DNA of 6,767 bases from Treponema sp. (GTDB taxonomy: Bacteria; Spirochaetota; Spirochaetia; Treponematales; Breznakiellaceae), in assembly GCA_009780545.1 (NCBI GenBank), contig WQZW01000082.1:1-6767 (forward strand), given 5' to 3'. The position numbers and the translations under genes are program-made. Below are positions 1 to 5,932 of the stretch, piece by piece (the first letter of the stretch is position 1; each line of letters starts with the position of its first letter). The notes under the pieces are model-generated. The model was not told the origin of the DNA and ran no database searches. It saw only the letters and a program-made list of their open reading frames with translations.

Positions 1-28
1 AAACTACTATACAACAGTATAGTAGTTT
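1..28. repeat. Perfect 12-bp inverted repeat, AT-rich
   Basis: AAACTACTATAC (1-12) and GTATAGTAGTTT (17-28) are exact reverse complements around a 4-nt AACA spacer. The stem is AT-rich and has no flanking U-tract, so it is a poor intrinsic terminator. It lies 59 bp beyond the stop codon of the minus-strand regulator gene. It could be an operator, a recombination or integration remnant, or a bidirectional transcript-end structure. The symmetry is seen directly; the role is unknown. Confidence 0.55.
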
Positions 29-78
29 ATGCAATAGGGTCCAATCGGCCAAAAGCCAATTCTCCGCGCGTTTACCGT

Positions 79-132
79 CGTAGCCGGCTACGGGAGCGGG
101 GATTCCGGGCCGATTCCCGGAGGCCGCTCCCG
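79..132 (-). other. Nested GC-rich hairpins over the regulator gene's 3' end
   Basis: A 14-bp perfect palindrome, CGTAGCCGGCTACG (79-92), overlaps the stop codon of the minus-strand gene. Directly beside it, CGGGAGCGG (91-99) pairs with CCGCTCCCG (124-132). Inside that, TCCGGG (104-109) pairs with CCCGGA (116-121) around a 6-nt loop. Together these give a two-tier hairpin in the last 14 codons or so. No T-run follows in the minus direction, so classical intrinsic termination is not supported. mRNA 3'-end protection or factor-dependent termination is possible. GC-rich coding sequence may give such pairing by chance, but a 9+6 bp nested stem is stronger than expected. Confidence 0.4.
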
Positions 133-555
133 TGAATCCATGTACGGGCATCCGTCTTCGGCGGCCGTTTCCGGGGCATCCTCTTTTTCGGGTTTTTCCG
201 GGAGGGGCGGCACATCCGAGACAAGGGCGTCGAAGCGGCGGTTGATGTCGTCCCGGATGTTCCGCTTGAGGTTGTCCAGGATGCCGGAGAGGAGGGAGAG
301 ATCGGAGGGAAGGTTGACGGCGCCGGCGGGAATCAGCAGCTGGAAGGCCGAAACGCCGAGGACCTCGGCAAGATTGGCGAGCATCCGGTCGCTTACCCAT
401 GTGCGGCGGCCCTCGATTCGCCGCACCATCTGCACGGACACGTCGGCAAGCTCCGCAAGCCGTTCCTGGCTTATGCCCAGGGCTTCCCTCCTGGCCTTGA
501 TGTTGGCCGACAGATAAGCCTTCAGCGGCACGGAATTACTTTCACCGGATACCAT
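88..555 (-). CDS. XRE-family helix-turn-helix transcriptional regulator
   Basis: The protein has 155 residues from the chosen start. Residues about 17-75 form a Cro/C1-type HTH domain: ANIKARREALGISQERLAEL, then a recognition-helix region around ADVSVQMVRRIEGRRTWVS, then a closing helix LANLAEVLGVSAFQLL. After it come a possible amphipathic helix (about 85-112, LLSGILDNLKRNIRDDINRRF), which could mediate oligomerisation, and a Pro/Glu-rich tail without a recognised domain. There is no transmembrane segment and no peptidase or metabolite-binding domain. The frame stays open to an ATG at 600, but I chose the ATG at 555: the upper start has no ribosome-binding sequence and would put the promoter-like elements inside the gene, while 555 has a purine-rich GAAGAAA upstream. 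The gene diverges from the envelope block, so it may control that block and itself; that is inference. The DNA-binding assignment is secure, the target is not. Confidence 0.85.
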   Translation of the reverse strand: MVSGESNSVPLKAYLSANIKARREALGISQERLAELADVSVQMVRRIEGRRTWVSDRMLANLAEVLGVSAFQLLIPAGAVNLPSDLSLLSGILDNLKRNIRDDINRRFDALVSDVPPLPEKPEKEDAPETAAEDGCPYMDSRERPPGIGPESPLP

Positions 556-563
556 TATTTCTT

Positions 564-592
564 CATAGTGTATCAATACTGGCACTTGACAA
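564..592 (-). promoter_or_regulatory. Putative promoter for the XRE gene
   Basis: On the minus strand TTGTCA (592-587) is a near-consensus -35 box. A 16-18 bp spacer leads to weak -10 candidates in the run CACTATGA (570-563). The start codon at 555 follows very closely, so the leader would be extremely short. The -35 shares its bases with the TTGACA of the opposite-strand promoter, giving a back-to-back arrangement. The -10 is poor, hence low confidence. Confidence 0.25.
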
Positions 593-613
593 TGTATCAT
601 TGATAATAGATAC
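570..613. promoter_or_regulatory. Candidate operator cluster (GTATC/GATAC motifs)
   Basis: GTATC occurs at 570-574 and 594-598, and its complement GATAC at 609-613. The first lies in the near-palindrome GTATCAATAC (570-579); the second overlaps TATCATTGATA (595-605). Further GATAC copies lie at 548-552 and 664-668. The motifs overlap both divergent promoter candidates, which suits a regulator that represses itself and its divergent neighbour. The motifs are seen directly; binding by the XRE protein is inference. Confidence 0.4.
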
Positions 614-614
614 T
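586..614 (+). promoter_or_regulatory. Putative sigma-70-type promoter for the envelope genes
   Basis: TTGACA (586-591) matches the -35 consensus exactly. After a 17-bp spacer comes GATACT (609-614), which matches the TATAAT consensus at four of six positions. The spacer contains the palindromes CAATG-TAT-CATTG (590-602) and TATCA-T-TGATA (595-605), a good place for a repressor to block polymerase. Transcription from here would leave a leader of about 150 nt before the ATG at 771. Confidence 0.5.
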
Positions 615-770
615 GTTACGGTGGTTGGCAGTTAAGTTCAATATTGGTAAGTCAGCGTGCCTTGATACGGCCGTTACCCTGATTTTTTTGTGGTTATAGC
701 CGAAATTTTGTGGAAATACCGCATTTCGACGGCAAGTCGGGTTTGCAGGTATCGGACGAAGGGGGAAGAC

Positions 771-1688
771 ATGAGGAAAGTGATTTCGGGCGTCGTCGTG
801 GCGGCATTGGGACTGGGCTTCGTGGCGGGCCTGCAGGCCCAGGCGAGGTTGGTCGGGCCCAACGATCCGAACAGGACGGCCGGATCGGGGCAGTCGGAGA
901 TCATCATCGATGCGGGGGACAGTACCAAGGATCTGGCGATTTTCGTGAACGGGACGGTGATGGCCCACATGTTTCCCGGCACCGCGGAGAAGATCATCGT
1001 CCTTAACGGGCAGAACGTGATCGAGGCGGCCGAAACCACGGCGAACGCCAGGACCGGCCGGTGGGCGATCGGATCCAAGAAGCGGCTGGACGTCAATTCC
1101 AGCTCCAGCGTTACCACGGTGGTCGTCAAGACGCGGTACGGGGCATTGCTCAGCCTGGCGGCGGAGAGCAACTACGCCCTGGGCGGCGGCGGGGCTCCGG
1201 TCGCGGTTGCCCCTCCGGCCCCGAGGCAACAGGCTCCGGCACCCAGACGGGGGCTGACCAATCCCCTCGCCGGCAGGGGACAGTCGGGCGGGCAGGCGCA
1301 GGGCGGGCTGGAAGGAGCCGTGTCCCGGGCGGTGGCCGCCCTGGAGTCGAGCATTCCGGAGGGAGCGACGCTGGCCGTGCTCAGCATGGCAAGCAGCGAC
1401 AAGGACATGGCCGAGTTCGTGATCGAGGAAGTCGTCTTCCTGCTGGTCGATGCCAGGAGATACCGGGTCGTGGACCGCCGGAGTCTGGACCAGGTGCGGT
1501 CCGAGGCCAACTTCCAGCTATCAGGCGACGTGGACGACAATTCCGCCGTTTCCATAGGAAAGATGCTGGGCGCATCGATCGTGATCACCGGGAGCATCGG
1601 CGGAAGCGGCTCGACGCGGAGGCTTAGGGCGAAGGCCCTGAACGTGCAGACGGCCGAAATCATCGCGGCCGCGTCCGAGGCATTCTAG
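771..1688 (+). CDS. Secreted LpoB/CsgG-like domain protein
   Basis: This is a 305-residue protein. The ATG at 771 is chosen because GGGGGAAG (761-768) precedes it and it begins a clean signal peptide (MRKVISG, then a hydrophobic core, ending LQAQA, likely cut after residue 25). The frame upstream to 690 would bury the signal. Residues about 40-135 form an N-terminal beta-rich domain I cannot name; 138-178 is a Pro/Ala/Gly/Gln-rich linker; about 184-305 resembles the LpoB/CsgG/FlgO fold, with YRVVDRRSLD (231-240), NFQLSGDVDD (247-256) and SIGKMLGASIVITGS (261-275). Relatives assist the cell envelope: LpoB activates a penicillin-binding protein and CsgG forms the curli secretion pore. Those are lipoproteins, whereas this protein has no cysteine at all, so it should be soluble in the periplasm or bound to a partner. 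It is first in the envelope block. The domain call is fairly confident; the partner is unknown. Confidence 0.78.
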   Translation: MRKVISGVVVAALGLGFVAGLQAQARLVGPNDPNRTAGSGQSEIIIDAGDSTKDLAIFVNGTVMAHMFPGTAEKIIVLNGQNVIEAAETTANARTGRWAIGSKKRLDVNSSSSVTTVVVKTRYGALLSLAAESNYALGGGGAPVAVAPPAPRQQAPAPRRGLTNPLAGRGQSGGQAQGGLEGAVSRAVAALESSIPEGATLAVLSMASSDKDMAEFVIEEVVFLLVDARRYRVVDRRSLDQVRSEANFQLSGDVDDNSAVSIGKMLGASIVITGSIGGSGSTRRLRAKALNVQTAEIIAAASEAF

Positions 1689-1711
1689 GTTCCGGTTACC
1701 TTGGGTTTGAA

Positions 1712-1728
1712 CGCGGGAGTTTCCCGCG
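1712..1728 (+). other. Intercistronic hairpin, 7-bp stem
   Basis: CGCGGGA (1712-1718) pairs perfectly with TCCCGCG (1722-1728) around a GTT loop, between the LpoB-like gene and the barrel gene. The downstream sequence is GAAGAAATTTTG, with only four Ts starting eight bases after the stem. It is thus a weak terminator at most, and more likely an attenuating or mRNA-stabilising structure that would tune expression of the following gene. Confidence 0.4.
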
Positions 1729-1757
1729 GAAGAAATTTTGCGAAGGATGGTAGAGGT

Positions 1758-2411
1758 ATGAGGAGAGTTATTGCGTCCGTACTGTGTCTTGCGGTACTGG
1801 CATCGGGAGCGTTCGCCATGGACAAGGCGGCCGGATTCGGAGTCCTGTTCAACACGGGCAGCACGTCGGGGCAGATCGATTACGTCGATTACGGCGTCGA
1901 TTACTACGGTAATTCCGGCAAGACGAGCTGGACGACGGACTGGACGATGAAGCGGGCCGGCTACGGGGGATTTGCCTTCTTCGGATTGGGGCAGAACTGG
2001 GAACTGAACCTTGGGTTCCTGTACAAAAACCCCACGAGCCTGAAGCTAACGATGGACAAGGAGAGCGAAACCCTTACGGGGAGCGATCTTGCCCTTGAAG
2101 CCGCCGGGGCACTGCAGTTCGGTCTTTACTGGAAGTACCCCATCGTGGTGTCCGAAACGCTGGTATTCTTCCCCACCCTCGGGACCGATTTCGAGCTAAG
2201 CCTGAGCACCGATAACTATGAGGGATGGGTATGGTGGGATGACATTTGGGTTCGTGCCGGCATCGGGATGGATTTCTTCTTCAGCGAGAGCACTTTCCTA
2301 AGAACCCACCTGATCTACGGCGCCGCATTCCCCGTCGGCGGAGATTCCGACCTGGGCCTCACGTTCGGCCATGGCCTCCTGCTCAAGGCCGGCATCGGCT
2401 TCATGTTCTAG
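1758..2411 (+). CDS. Small outer-membrane beta-barrel protein
   Basis: This is a 217-residue protein. The ATG at 1758 follows AAGGA (1743-1747) and starts a signal peptide, MRRVIASVLCLAVLASGAFA, with cleavage expected after Ala20. An upstream start at 1701 lies before the hairpin and would add a charged extension ahead of the signal. The mature part of about 197 residues is rich in Gly and aromatic residues and alternates polar and hydrophobic positions (for example WELNLGFLYK 81-90, LQFGLYWKY 119-127, IWVRAGIGMDFFF 163-175). It ends LLLKAGIGFMF, a strand with a C-terminal Phe, the usual signal for BAM-dependent outer-membrane insertion. The length suits an eight-stranded barrel. An acidic, aromatic stretch (NYEGWVWWDDIW, 153-164) could be an extracellular loop. 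I do not recognise a specific family, and the ligand is unknown. It lies between two other envelope genes on the same strand. Confidence 0.75.
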   Translation: MRRVIASVLCLAVLASGAFAMDKAAGFGVLFNTGSTSGQIDYVDYGVDYYGNSGKTSWTTDWTMKRAGYGGFAFFGLGQNWELNLGFLYKNPTSLKLTMDKESETLTGSDLALEAAGALQFGLYWKYPIVVSETLVFFPTLGTDFELSLSTDNYEGWVWWDDIWVRAGIGMDFFFSESTFLRTHLIYGAAFPVGGDSDLGLTFGHGLLLKAGIGFMF

Positions 2412-2447
2412 GGAAAATCCCGCGAAATCGCCGGCCGGGCCGGATTC

Positions 2448-2486
2448 GGAGGGAGTCGGGCCTGCGTCGGCAGGCCGGTTCCCTCC
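2448..2486 (+). terminator. Two-tier hairpin after the barrel gene; possible terminator
   Basis: GGAGGGA (2448-2454) pairs with TCCCTCC (2480-2486). Within it GGCCTGC (2459-2465) pairs with GCAGGCC (2470-2476) around a GTCG loop. The structure starts 36 bp after the stop codon of the barrel gene. No U-tract follows, so intrinsic termination is uncertain. Its position between two genes, with a possible new promoter downstream, makes a transcript-end role reasonable. Confidence 0.35.
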
Positions 2487-2568
2487 ACCCGTCCGTCCCC
2501 GCCGGCCCAATCCCCTCTCCGCGACCTCGTACTCCGCAAAGCACGGACCCAACTCCGCACGCTTTCAC

Positions 2569-2596
2569 TTGACTCCTCTTCCCCGCTGATTATTTT
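2569..2596 (+). promoter_or_regulatory. Possible promoter for the OmpA-lipoprotein pair
   Basis: TTGACT (2569-2574) is one base from the -35 consensus. TATTTT (2591-2596) lies 16 bp further on, in an AT-rich pocket (2588-2603) that stands out in the GC-rich intergenic DNA. An alternative -10, TATAGT (2596-2601), is closer to consensus but its spacer to TTGACT would be 21 bp, too long. If used, the leader would be about 70 nt. Confidence 0.35.
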
Positions 2597-2659
2597 ATAG
2601 TAGCCGAAAAACCGACGGCCTTTTGGCTTTTGGCCATCATCCGAACGGTTTTAGGCTTC

Positions 2660-2674
2660 AAGGGGGAATCCGTG
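2660..2674 (+). promoter_or_regulatory. Ribosome-binding site that decides a GTG start
   Basis: AAGGGGGA (2660-2667) lies four bases before GTG (2672-2674). A longer reading from TTG at 2630 has no such sequence and would place charged residues before the signal peptide. The strong Shine-Dalgarno sequence therefore fixes the start at GTG 2672. Confidence 0.7.
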
Positions 2675-3670
2675 GGGCTGACAAACAACGTACGGCAGTG
2701 TCTCGTTTCGCTTTTCCTGTTTCCGACCTTGGTCGCCGGCCTTCAGGCCCAGGGGGAACCTCAAACGGAGGGCCGGGCCGCCGAACCGGTTCCCTATCAG
2801 AGGTTCTGGTCCCTGGACGGCGGGCTTTCGACCAACTACATCCTGGTCGACGGCATTTCCTTCGGGCTGGTCCTCGATCCCCGCTTCGCCCTTTCCCCGC
2901 ACCTGATGCTGGGCAGCAAGAACCTGATCAGCTTCAGCAGCGACGACATCGTCGCCCTGGAAAGCCAGGCGTACCTCCGCTGGAACTTCCTCCGGCCGCG
3001 TTGGCGGCATATCGACAACCTCTTCCTCCAGGCCGGGGTCGGCATCCTTGCCGCCTACCGAGGCTCGGACGTTACCCGCACCCGGGGCTCCGTCCTGTTT
3101 GACGGCACCCTCGGGGCAAGCATCCCCCTGAACGCTTCCTGGCACATCGAACCTTCGGTGCGTGTCGGCTATCCCTTCATATCGGGGATTTCCGTCACCG
3201 TCGGCAGGAAGTTTCCTTTCAAACAGCACAAGGTCGAGGTGGTAAGGACGTTGCCGGCCGAGGAGGTCGTCAGGCGGATCGTCATCACCCAGGTCGAGTA
3301 CGTGCTTTTCGGGCCCGACCTGGCCGAGTACAACTCCGGCATCGACGGCGACGCGATGGCCCTGAACGACCTGGTTCTCGCCGTCGTCGCCCAAACCTTG
3401 AAGGACAACGCGGAGCTCCTCGTGCGGATCGAGGGGCATGCCAATCCCGTCACCGGAGAGGAGGGGGAACTTGAGGACCTGTTGCGGCTCAGCCGGAGTC
3501 GGGCGGAGGAGGTCGGGCGGCTCCTTGGGGAACTCGGCGTGCGGGAAAGGCAGATCGTGGTCATAGGCCATGGCAGCGCGAGGGTCCTGGCCAGGGATCA
3601 CGACCACTGGAACGTAAACCGCCGGGTCGAGCTGATCATCAAGCAGTTTGACGAGGAAGCGGACGATTGA
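2672..3670 (+). CDS. OmpA-family outer-membrane protein with peptidoglycan-binding domain
   Basis: This is a 332-residue protein starting at GTG. A signal peptide (about 1-26, ending VAGLQA) shares the string VAGLQAQ with that of the LpoB-like protein. Residues about 41-185 look like a transmembrane beta-barrel (YLRWNFLRP, NLFLQAGVGILAAY, SVRVGYPFISGISVTVGRKF). Residues about 203-325 are an OmpA/MotB C-terminal domain, which non-covalently grips diaminopimelate-type peptidoglycan and so tethers the outer membrane to the wall. Its landmarks are VRIEGHANPV (251-260), LSRSRAEEV (273-281, with the ligand-contacting Arg277), GHGSA (299-303) and NRRVE (316-320). The usual GHTD motif reads GHAN here: the Asp that normally contacts the peptide is Asn258. 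The acidic insert TGEEGELEDL (261-270) is also unlike E. coli OmpA. I recall similar forms in treponemes, so this is probably a lineage variant and not a defect. The gene lies 27 bp before the lipoprotein gene and is probably co-transcribed with it. Confidence 0.85.
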   Translation: MGLTNNVRQCLVSLFLFPTLVAGLQAQGEPQTEGRAAEPVPYQRFWSLDGGLSTNYILVDGISFGLVLDPRFALSPHLMLGSKNLISFSSDDIVALESQAYLRWNFLRPRWRHIDNLFLQAGVGILAAYRGSDVTRTRGSVLFDGTLGASIPLNASWHIEPSVRVGYPFISGISVTVGRKFPFKQHKVEVVRTLPAEEVVRRIVITQVEYVLFGPDLAEYNSGIDGDAMALNDLVLAVVAQTLKDNAELLVRIEGHANPVTGEEGELEDLLRLSRSRAEEVGRLLGELGVRERQIVVIGHGSARVLARDHDHWNVNRRVELIIKQFDEEADD

Positions 3671-3697
3671 GCGTCCCCCGATAAAAAGGAGCTGGGT

Positions 3698-5899
3698 ATG
3701 AATACCGGAAAAAAACTTTTGATCCTTCTGGCCGTTGCCTCCGTTGCCTTCACCACCTGCTACAACCCCATCATGGAAAGGTGGTGGGAGGAAGGCGAGC
3801 GATGGTATCCCCGGCCGCCCGGAAACGGAAACGGCGGCGGCGGGGCGAACTTCGGCGTGGTGCGCTTCGACTCCTCCGGCGGCAGCCCGGAACCCCGCGA
3901 CCTTCCCATTGCCTGGGGCGGGGTAGTCGGGCGGCTGCTCCCCATGACACGGGGCAACGACGGTTTCGTCGGCTGGTTCGACGAAAACGACCGAATCTGG
4001 CAGGTGGAAAGCCGGGGGGTAAGACCGGAGGACGACGTCAACGGCGACGGTTTCATCGTACTGAAGGCAAAGTGGGCGGCGGCGCCGGTCTCGCACACGG
4101 TGAACTTCGAGGCAGCTCCTTCGACGGTCGCGGTCGCCTCGCAGACGATTGCCGACCGGGGCAGGGTGGTGGAGCCGGTCAACCCGATAGCCGGCGACGG
4201 CAGGAGCTTTGCCGGCTGGCACACCGAGGACGGCACCGACGAGATCTGGGGCCGGCTCTGGGATTTTGCCAACGATCCGGTGATCGGGCCGATGACCCTG
4301 TACGCAAGGTGGTCCTCCTACCAGACCCGGACCGTCGTCCTGCAGGTAAACGGCGGCACGCGGGCCAACGGCATCGAGCTTACCCGTACCCACTTTACCA
4401 TCCCGGTCAGCTTCGGGGTGATTCAGGATCCGGGCCCGCTGGTTCGGGAGGGGCATTCCTTCGAGGGCTGGTTCACGGACCTTTCCTACGGCAGGCAGTG
4501 GAACTTCAATACCGACCGGGTGCAGATTCCGGATGCGGCTCCGGGCGTGGACCCCATGTACCTGTACGCCAAGTGGGTGCCCAACATCTACTTCGTGTTC
4601 TTCGATACCCACTCGGTCGACGCCTCCCAACCGCCGAGGCAGGAAGTGGCCTACGGGGAACGGGCTTTCAGGCCCACGGTCAGCAATCCGGGCAAATTCC
4701 TGGTAGGCTGGTTCCGGGATTGGGAGCTTACCGACGAATGGAACTTCGACATGGACCTGGTCTTCCTCACAAGGACGCTCCATGCCAAGTGGGAGGACGC
4801 CGTTTACGACGTAAACTTCGAGCTACGGATGCCGTCGGGCAATGCGGCCCATCCCCAGCCGGAGCAGCAGCGGGTGGTCCATGGGGGAAAGGCCCTGGAA
4901 CCCTTCATGCCGGCCCTTGCCCCGTCGGACAGGACCAGCTGGGCCTTCCTCCGCTGGGACTACAGCGGCGACGATTCCGGCACTCCGGCAAGCTTCCTGC
5001 CCTGGAACTTCGCCGACGGCATCAATGCCGACATCACCCTGTACGCGCGGTGGGTGCGTCCGAACGAGGGCATGGTCTGGGTGCCCCGGGGGAGCTTCGT
5101 GATGGGGGATTCCGGGGTGAGCGGAAGCCCGGCGGTCCTCCACTCCTACCCGACAAGGGTGGTCACCGTGGACGGCTTTTACCTGGGCCGGCATCAGGTT
5201 ACCCAGGAACTGTTCGCGGAGGTAATGGAGGGCAATACCTACACCGTCTCCCGCTACCCCAGCCAGTTCCAGGCCGGGGTGGCGAACCGGCCGGTGGAGC
5301 GGGTTTCCTGGTACGACGCCCTGGCCTTCGCCAATGCCTTCACGAACGGGCATATCGGCCTGCAGGAAGTGTATACGTTGACCGGGGTCGTGACCGGCGT
5401 TACCATGGGCATCACCAACATCACCGGCGCGACGGTTACCGTGGACTGGAACCGGGACGGGTTCCGCCTGCCCACCGAGGCCGAGTGGGAGTTTGCCGCC
5501 AGGGGCGGGCACGGGTCGCCCGGCAACTTTACCCATGCCGGCAGCAACGTCGCCACCGACGTGGCCTGGTTTACGACCAACGCCGGAAGCCAGACCCATC
5601 CGGTGGGAACCAGGGCGCCCAACGCCCTGGGCCTGTTCGACATGAGCGGCAACGTTTCCGAATGGTGCTGGGATCCCCTAGCCTCCTACCGCGAGATCAT
5701 CGACCAGCCGACAATCGAGGCCTACGACAATCCCCGCGGGCCGGCAAGCGGCACCGAACGGATACGGCGGGGCGGAAGCTGGAACAACGCCGTGGGCAAC
5801 GTAAGAAGCGTGGTAAGGAACAGCGCGACTCCGGGCAGTGCGAACTGGGTAATCGGCTTCAGGCTCGCCCGGAGTCCGGGGGATTCGGACATTTATTGA
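3698..5899 (+). CDS. Surface lipoprotein: five InlB-type repeats plus SUMF1/FGE-like domain
   Basis: This is a 733-residue protein; its ATG lies six bases after AAGGAG (3686-3691). The N-terminus MNTGKKLLILLAVASVAFTTC has a relaxed spirochaetal lipobox (FTTC) with Cys21 as the lipid anchor. A Trp/Glu- then Gly/Asn-rich spacer (about 25-50) leads to about five degenerate Listeria-Bacteroides repeats near 52-127, 132-206, 211-294, 297-366 and 369-453. Each has a central GW-type motif (FVGWF, FAGWH, FEGWF, LVGWF, FLRWD) and four of the five end LYARW, LYAKW or LHAKW (the first ends LKAKW). Residues 457-725 are a SUMF1/FGE-sulfatase-type domain: MVWVPRGSFVMGD, VTQELF, RPVERVSWYDA, FRLPTEAEWEFAARGG, GLFDMSGNVSEWCWD, RRGGSW and IGFRLAR. 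The only cysteines are 21 and 657, so the cysteine pair formylglycine-generating enzymes use near the GGSW segment is missing and that catalysis is not expected. The fold (C-type-lectin type) is then more likely a binding module held out on a repeat stalk. The ligand is unknown. A diversity-generating retroelement target is an alternative discussed in the findings. Confidence 0.88.
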   Translation: MNTGKKLLILLAVASVAFTTCYNPIMERWWEEGERWYPRPPGNGNGGGGANFGVVRFDSSGGSPEPRDLPIAWGGVVGRLLPMTRGNDGFVGWFDENDRIWQVESRGVRPEDDVNGDGFIVLKAKWAAAPVSHTVNFEAAPSTVAVASQTIADRGRVVEPVNPIAGDGRSFAGWHTEDGTDEIWGRLWDFANDPVIGPMTLYARWSSYQTRTVVLQVNGGTRANGIELTRTHFTIPVSFGVIQDPGPLVREGHSFEGWFTDLSYGRQWNFNTDRVQIPDAAPGVDPMYLYAKWVPNIYFVFFDTHSVDASQPPRQEVAYGERAFRPTVSNPGKFLVGWFRDWELTDEWNFDMDLVFLTRTLHAKWEDAVYDVNFELRMPSGNAAHPQPEQQRVVHGGKALEPFMPALAPSDRTSWAFLRWDYSGDDSGTPASFLPWNFADGINADITLYARWVRPNEGMVWVPRGSFVMGDSGVSGSPAVLHSYPTRVVTVDGFYLGRHQVTQELFAEVMEGNTYTVSRYPSQFQAGVANRPVERVSWYDALAFANAFTNGHIGLQEVYTLTGVVTGVTMGITNITGATVTVDWNRDGFRLPTEAEWEFAARGGHGSPGNFTHAGSNVATDVAWFTTNAGSQTHPVGTRAPNALGLFDMSGNVSEWCWDPLASYREIIDQPTIEAYDNPRGPASGTERIRRGGSWNNAVGNVRSVVRNSATPGSANWVIGFRLARSPGDSDIY

Positions 5900-5904
5900 G
5901 AACG

Positions 5905-5930
5905 GTCCAATCTGCCTCGGCAGATTGGAC
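5905..5930. repeat. Perfect 12-bp-stem hairpin, first of a tandem pair
   Basis: GTCCAATCTGCC (5905-5916) is the exact reverse complement of GGCAGATTGGAC (5919-5930), with TC at the centre. In practice a CTCG-type tetraloop would form on an 11-bp stem. It begins six bases after the lipoprotein stop codon. The sequence after it contains a short GTTTTG run but no true U-tract. It may be a bidirectional terminator between convergent genes, part of a dispersed intergenic repeat, or a DNA cruciform element. Confidence 0.65.
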
Positions 5931-5932
5931 TC

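Noticed and set aside
597..1229. Minus-strand open frames opposite the LpoB-like gene
   Set aside because: No recognisable domain, and they run antisense to a gene with signal peptide, Shine-Dalgarno and a recognisable C-terminal domain.
1736..1747. TTTTGCGAAG shared between the barrel-gene leader and the 5933 hairpin
   Set aside because: Only 10 bp match and the leader copy lacks the second arm, so no hairpin can form; probably coincidence.
2623..2635. TTGGCTTTTGGCC, an inverted 13-bp match to 47-59
   Set aside because: Short, low-complexity and partly self-palindromic. Two copies in 6.8 kb are not enough to call a repeat family.
2651..4783. A 710-codon open frame on the minus strand, opposite the OmpA and lipoprotein genes
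   Set aside because: It is antisense to two well-supported genes in different sense frames, and its translation is Pro/Gly/Val/His/Asp-rich with no domain. GC-ending codons in the real genes rarely create antisense stops, which explains the length.
4823..5652. Minus-strand frames opposite the SUMF1 domain
   Set aside because: Compositional shadows: no start signals and no family resemblance.
5091..5872. An active formylglycine-generating enzyme
   Set aside because: The catalytic cysteine pair is absent: the only Cys in the domain is in the EWCWD motif, and no sulfatase gene is nearby.
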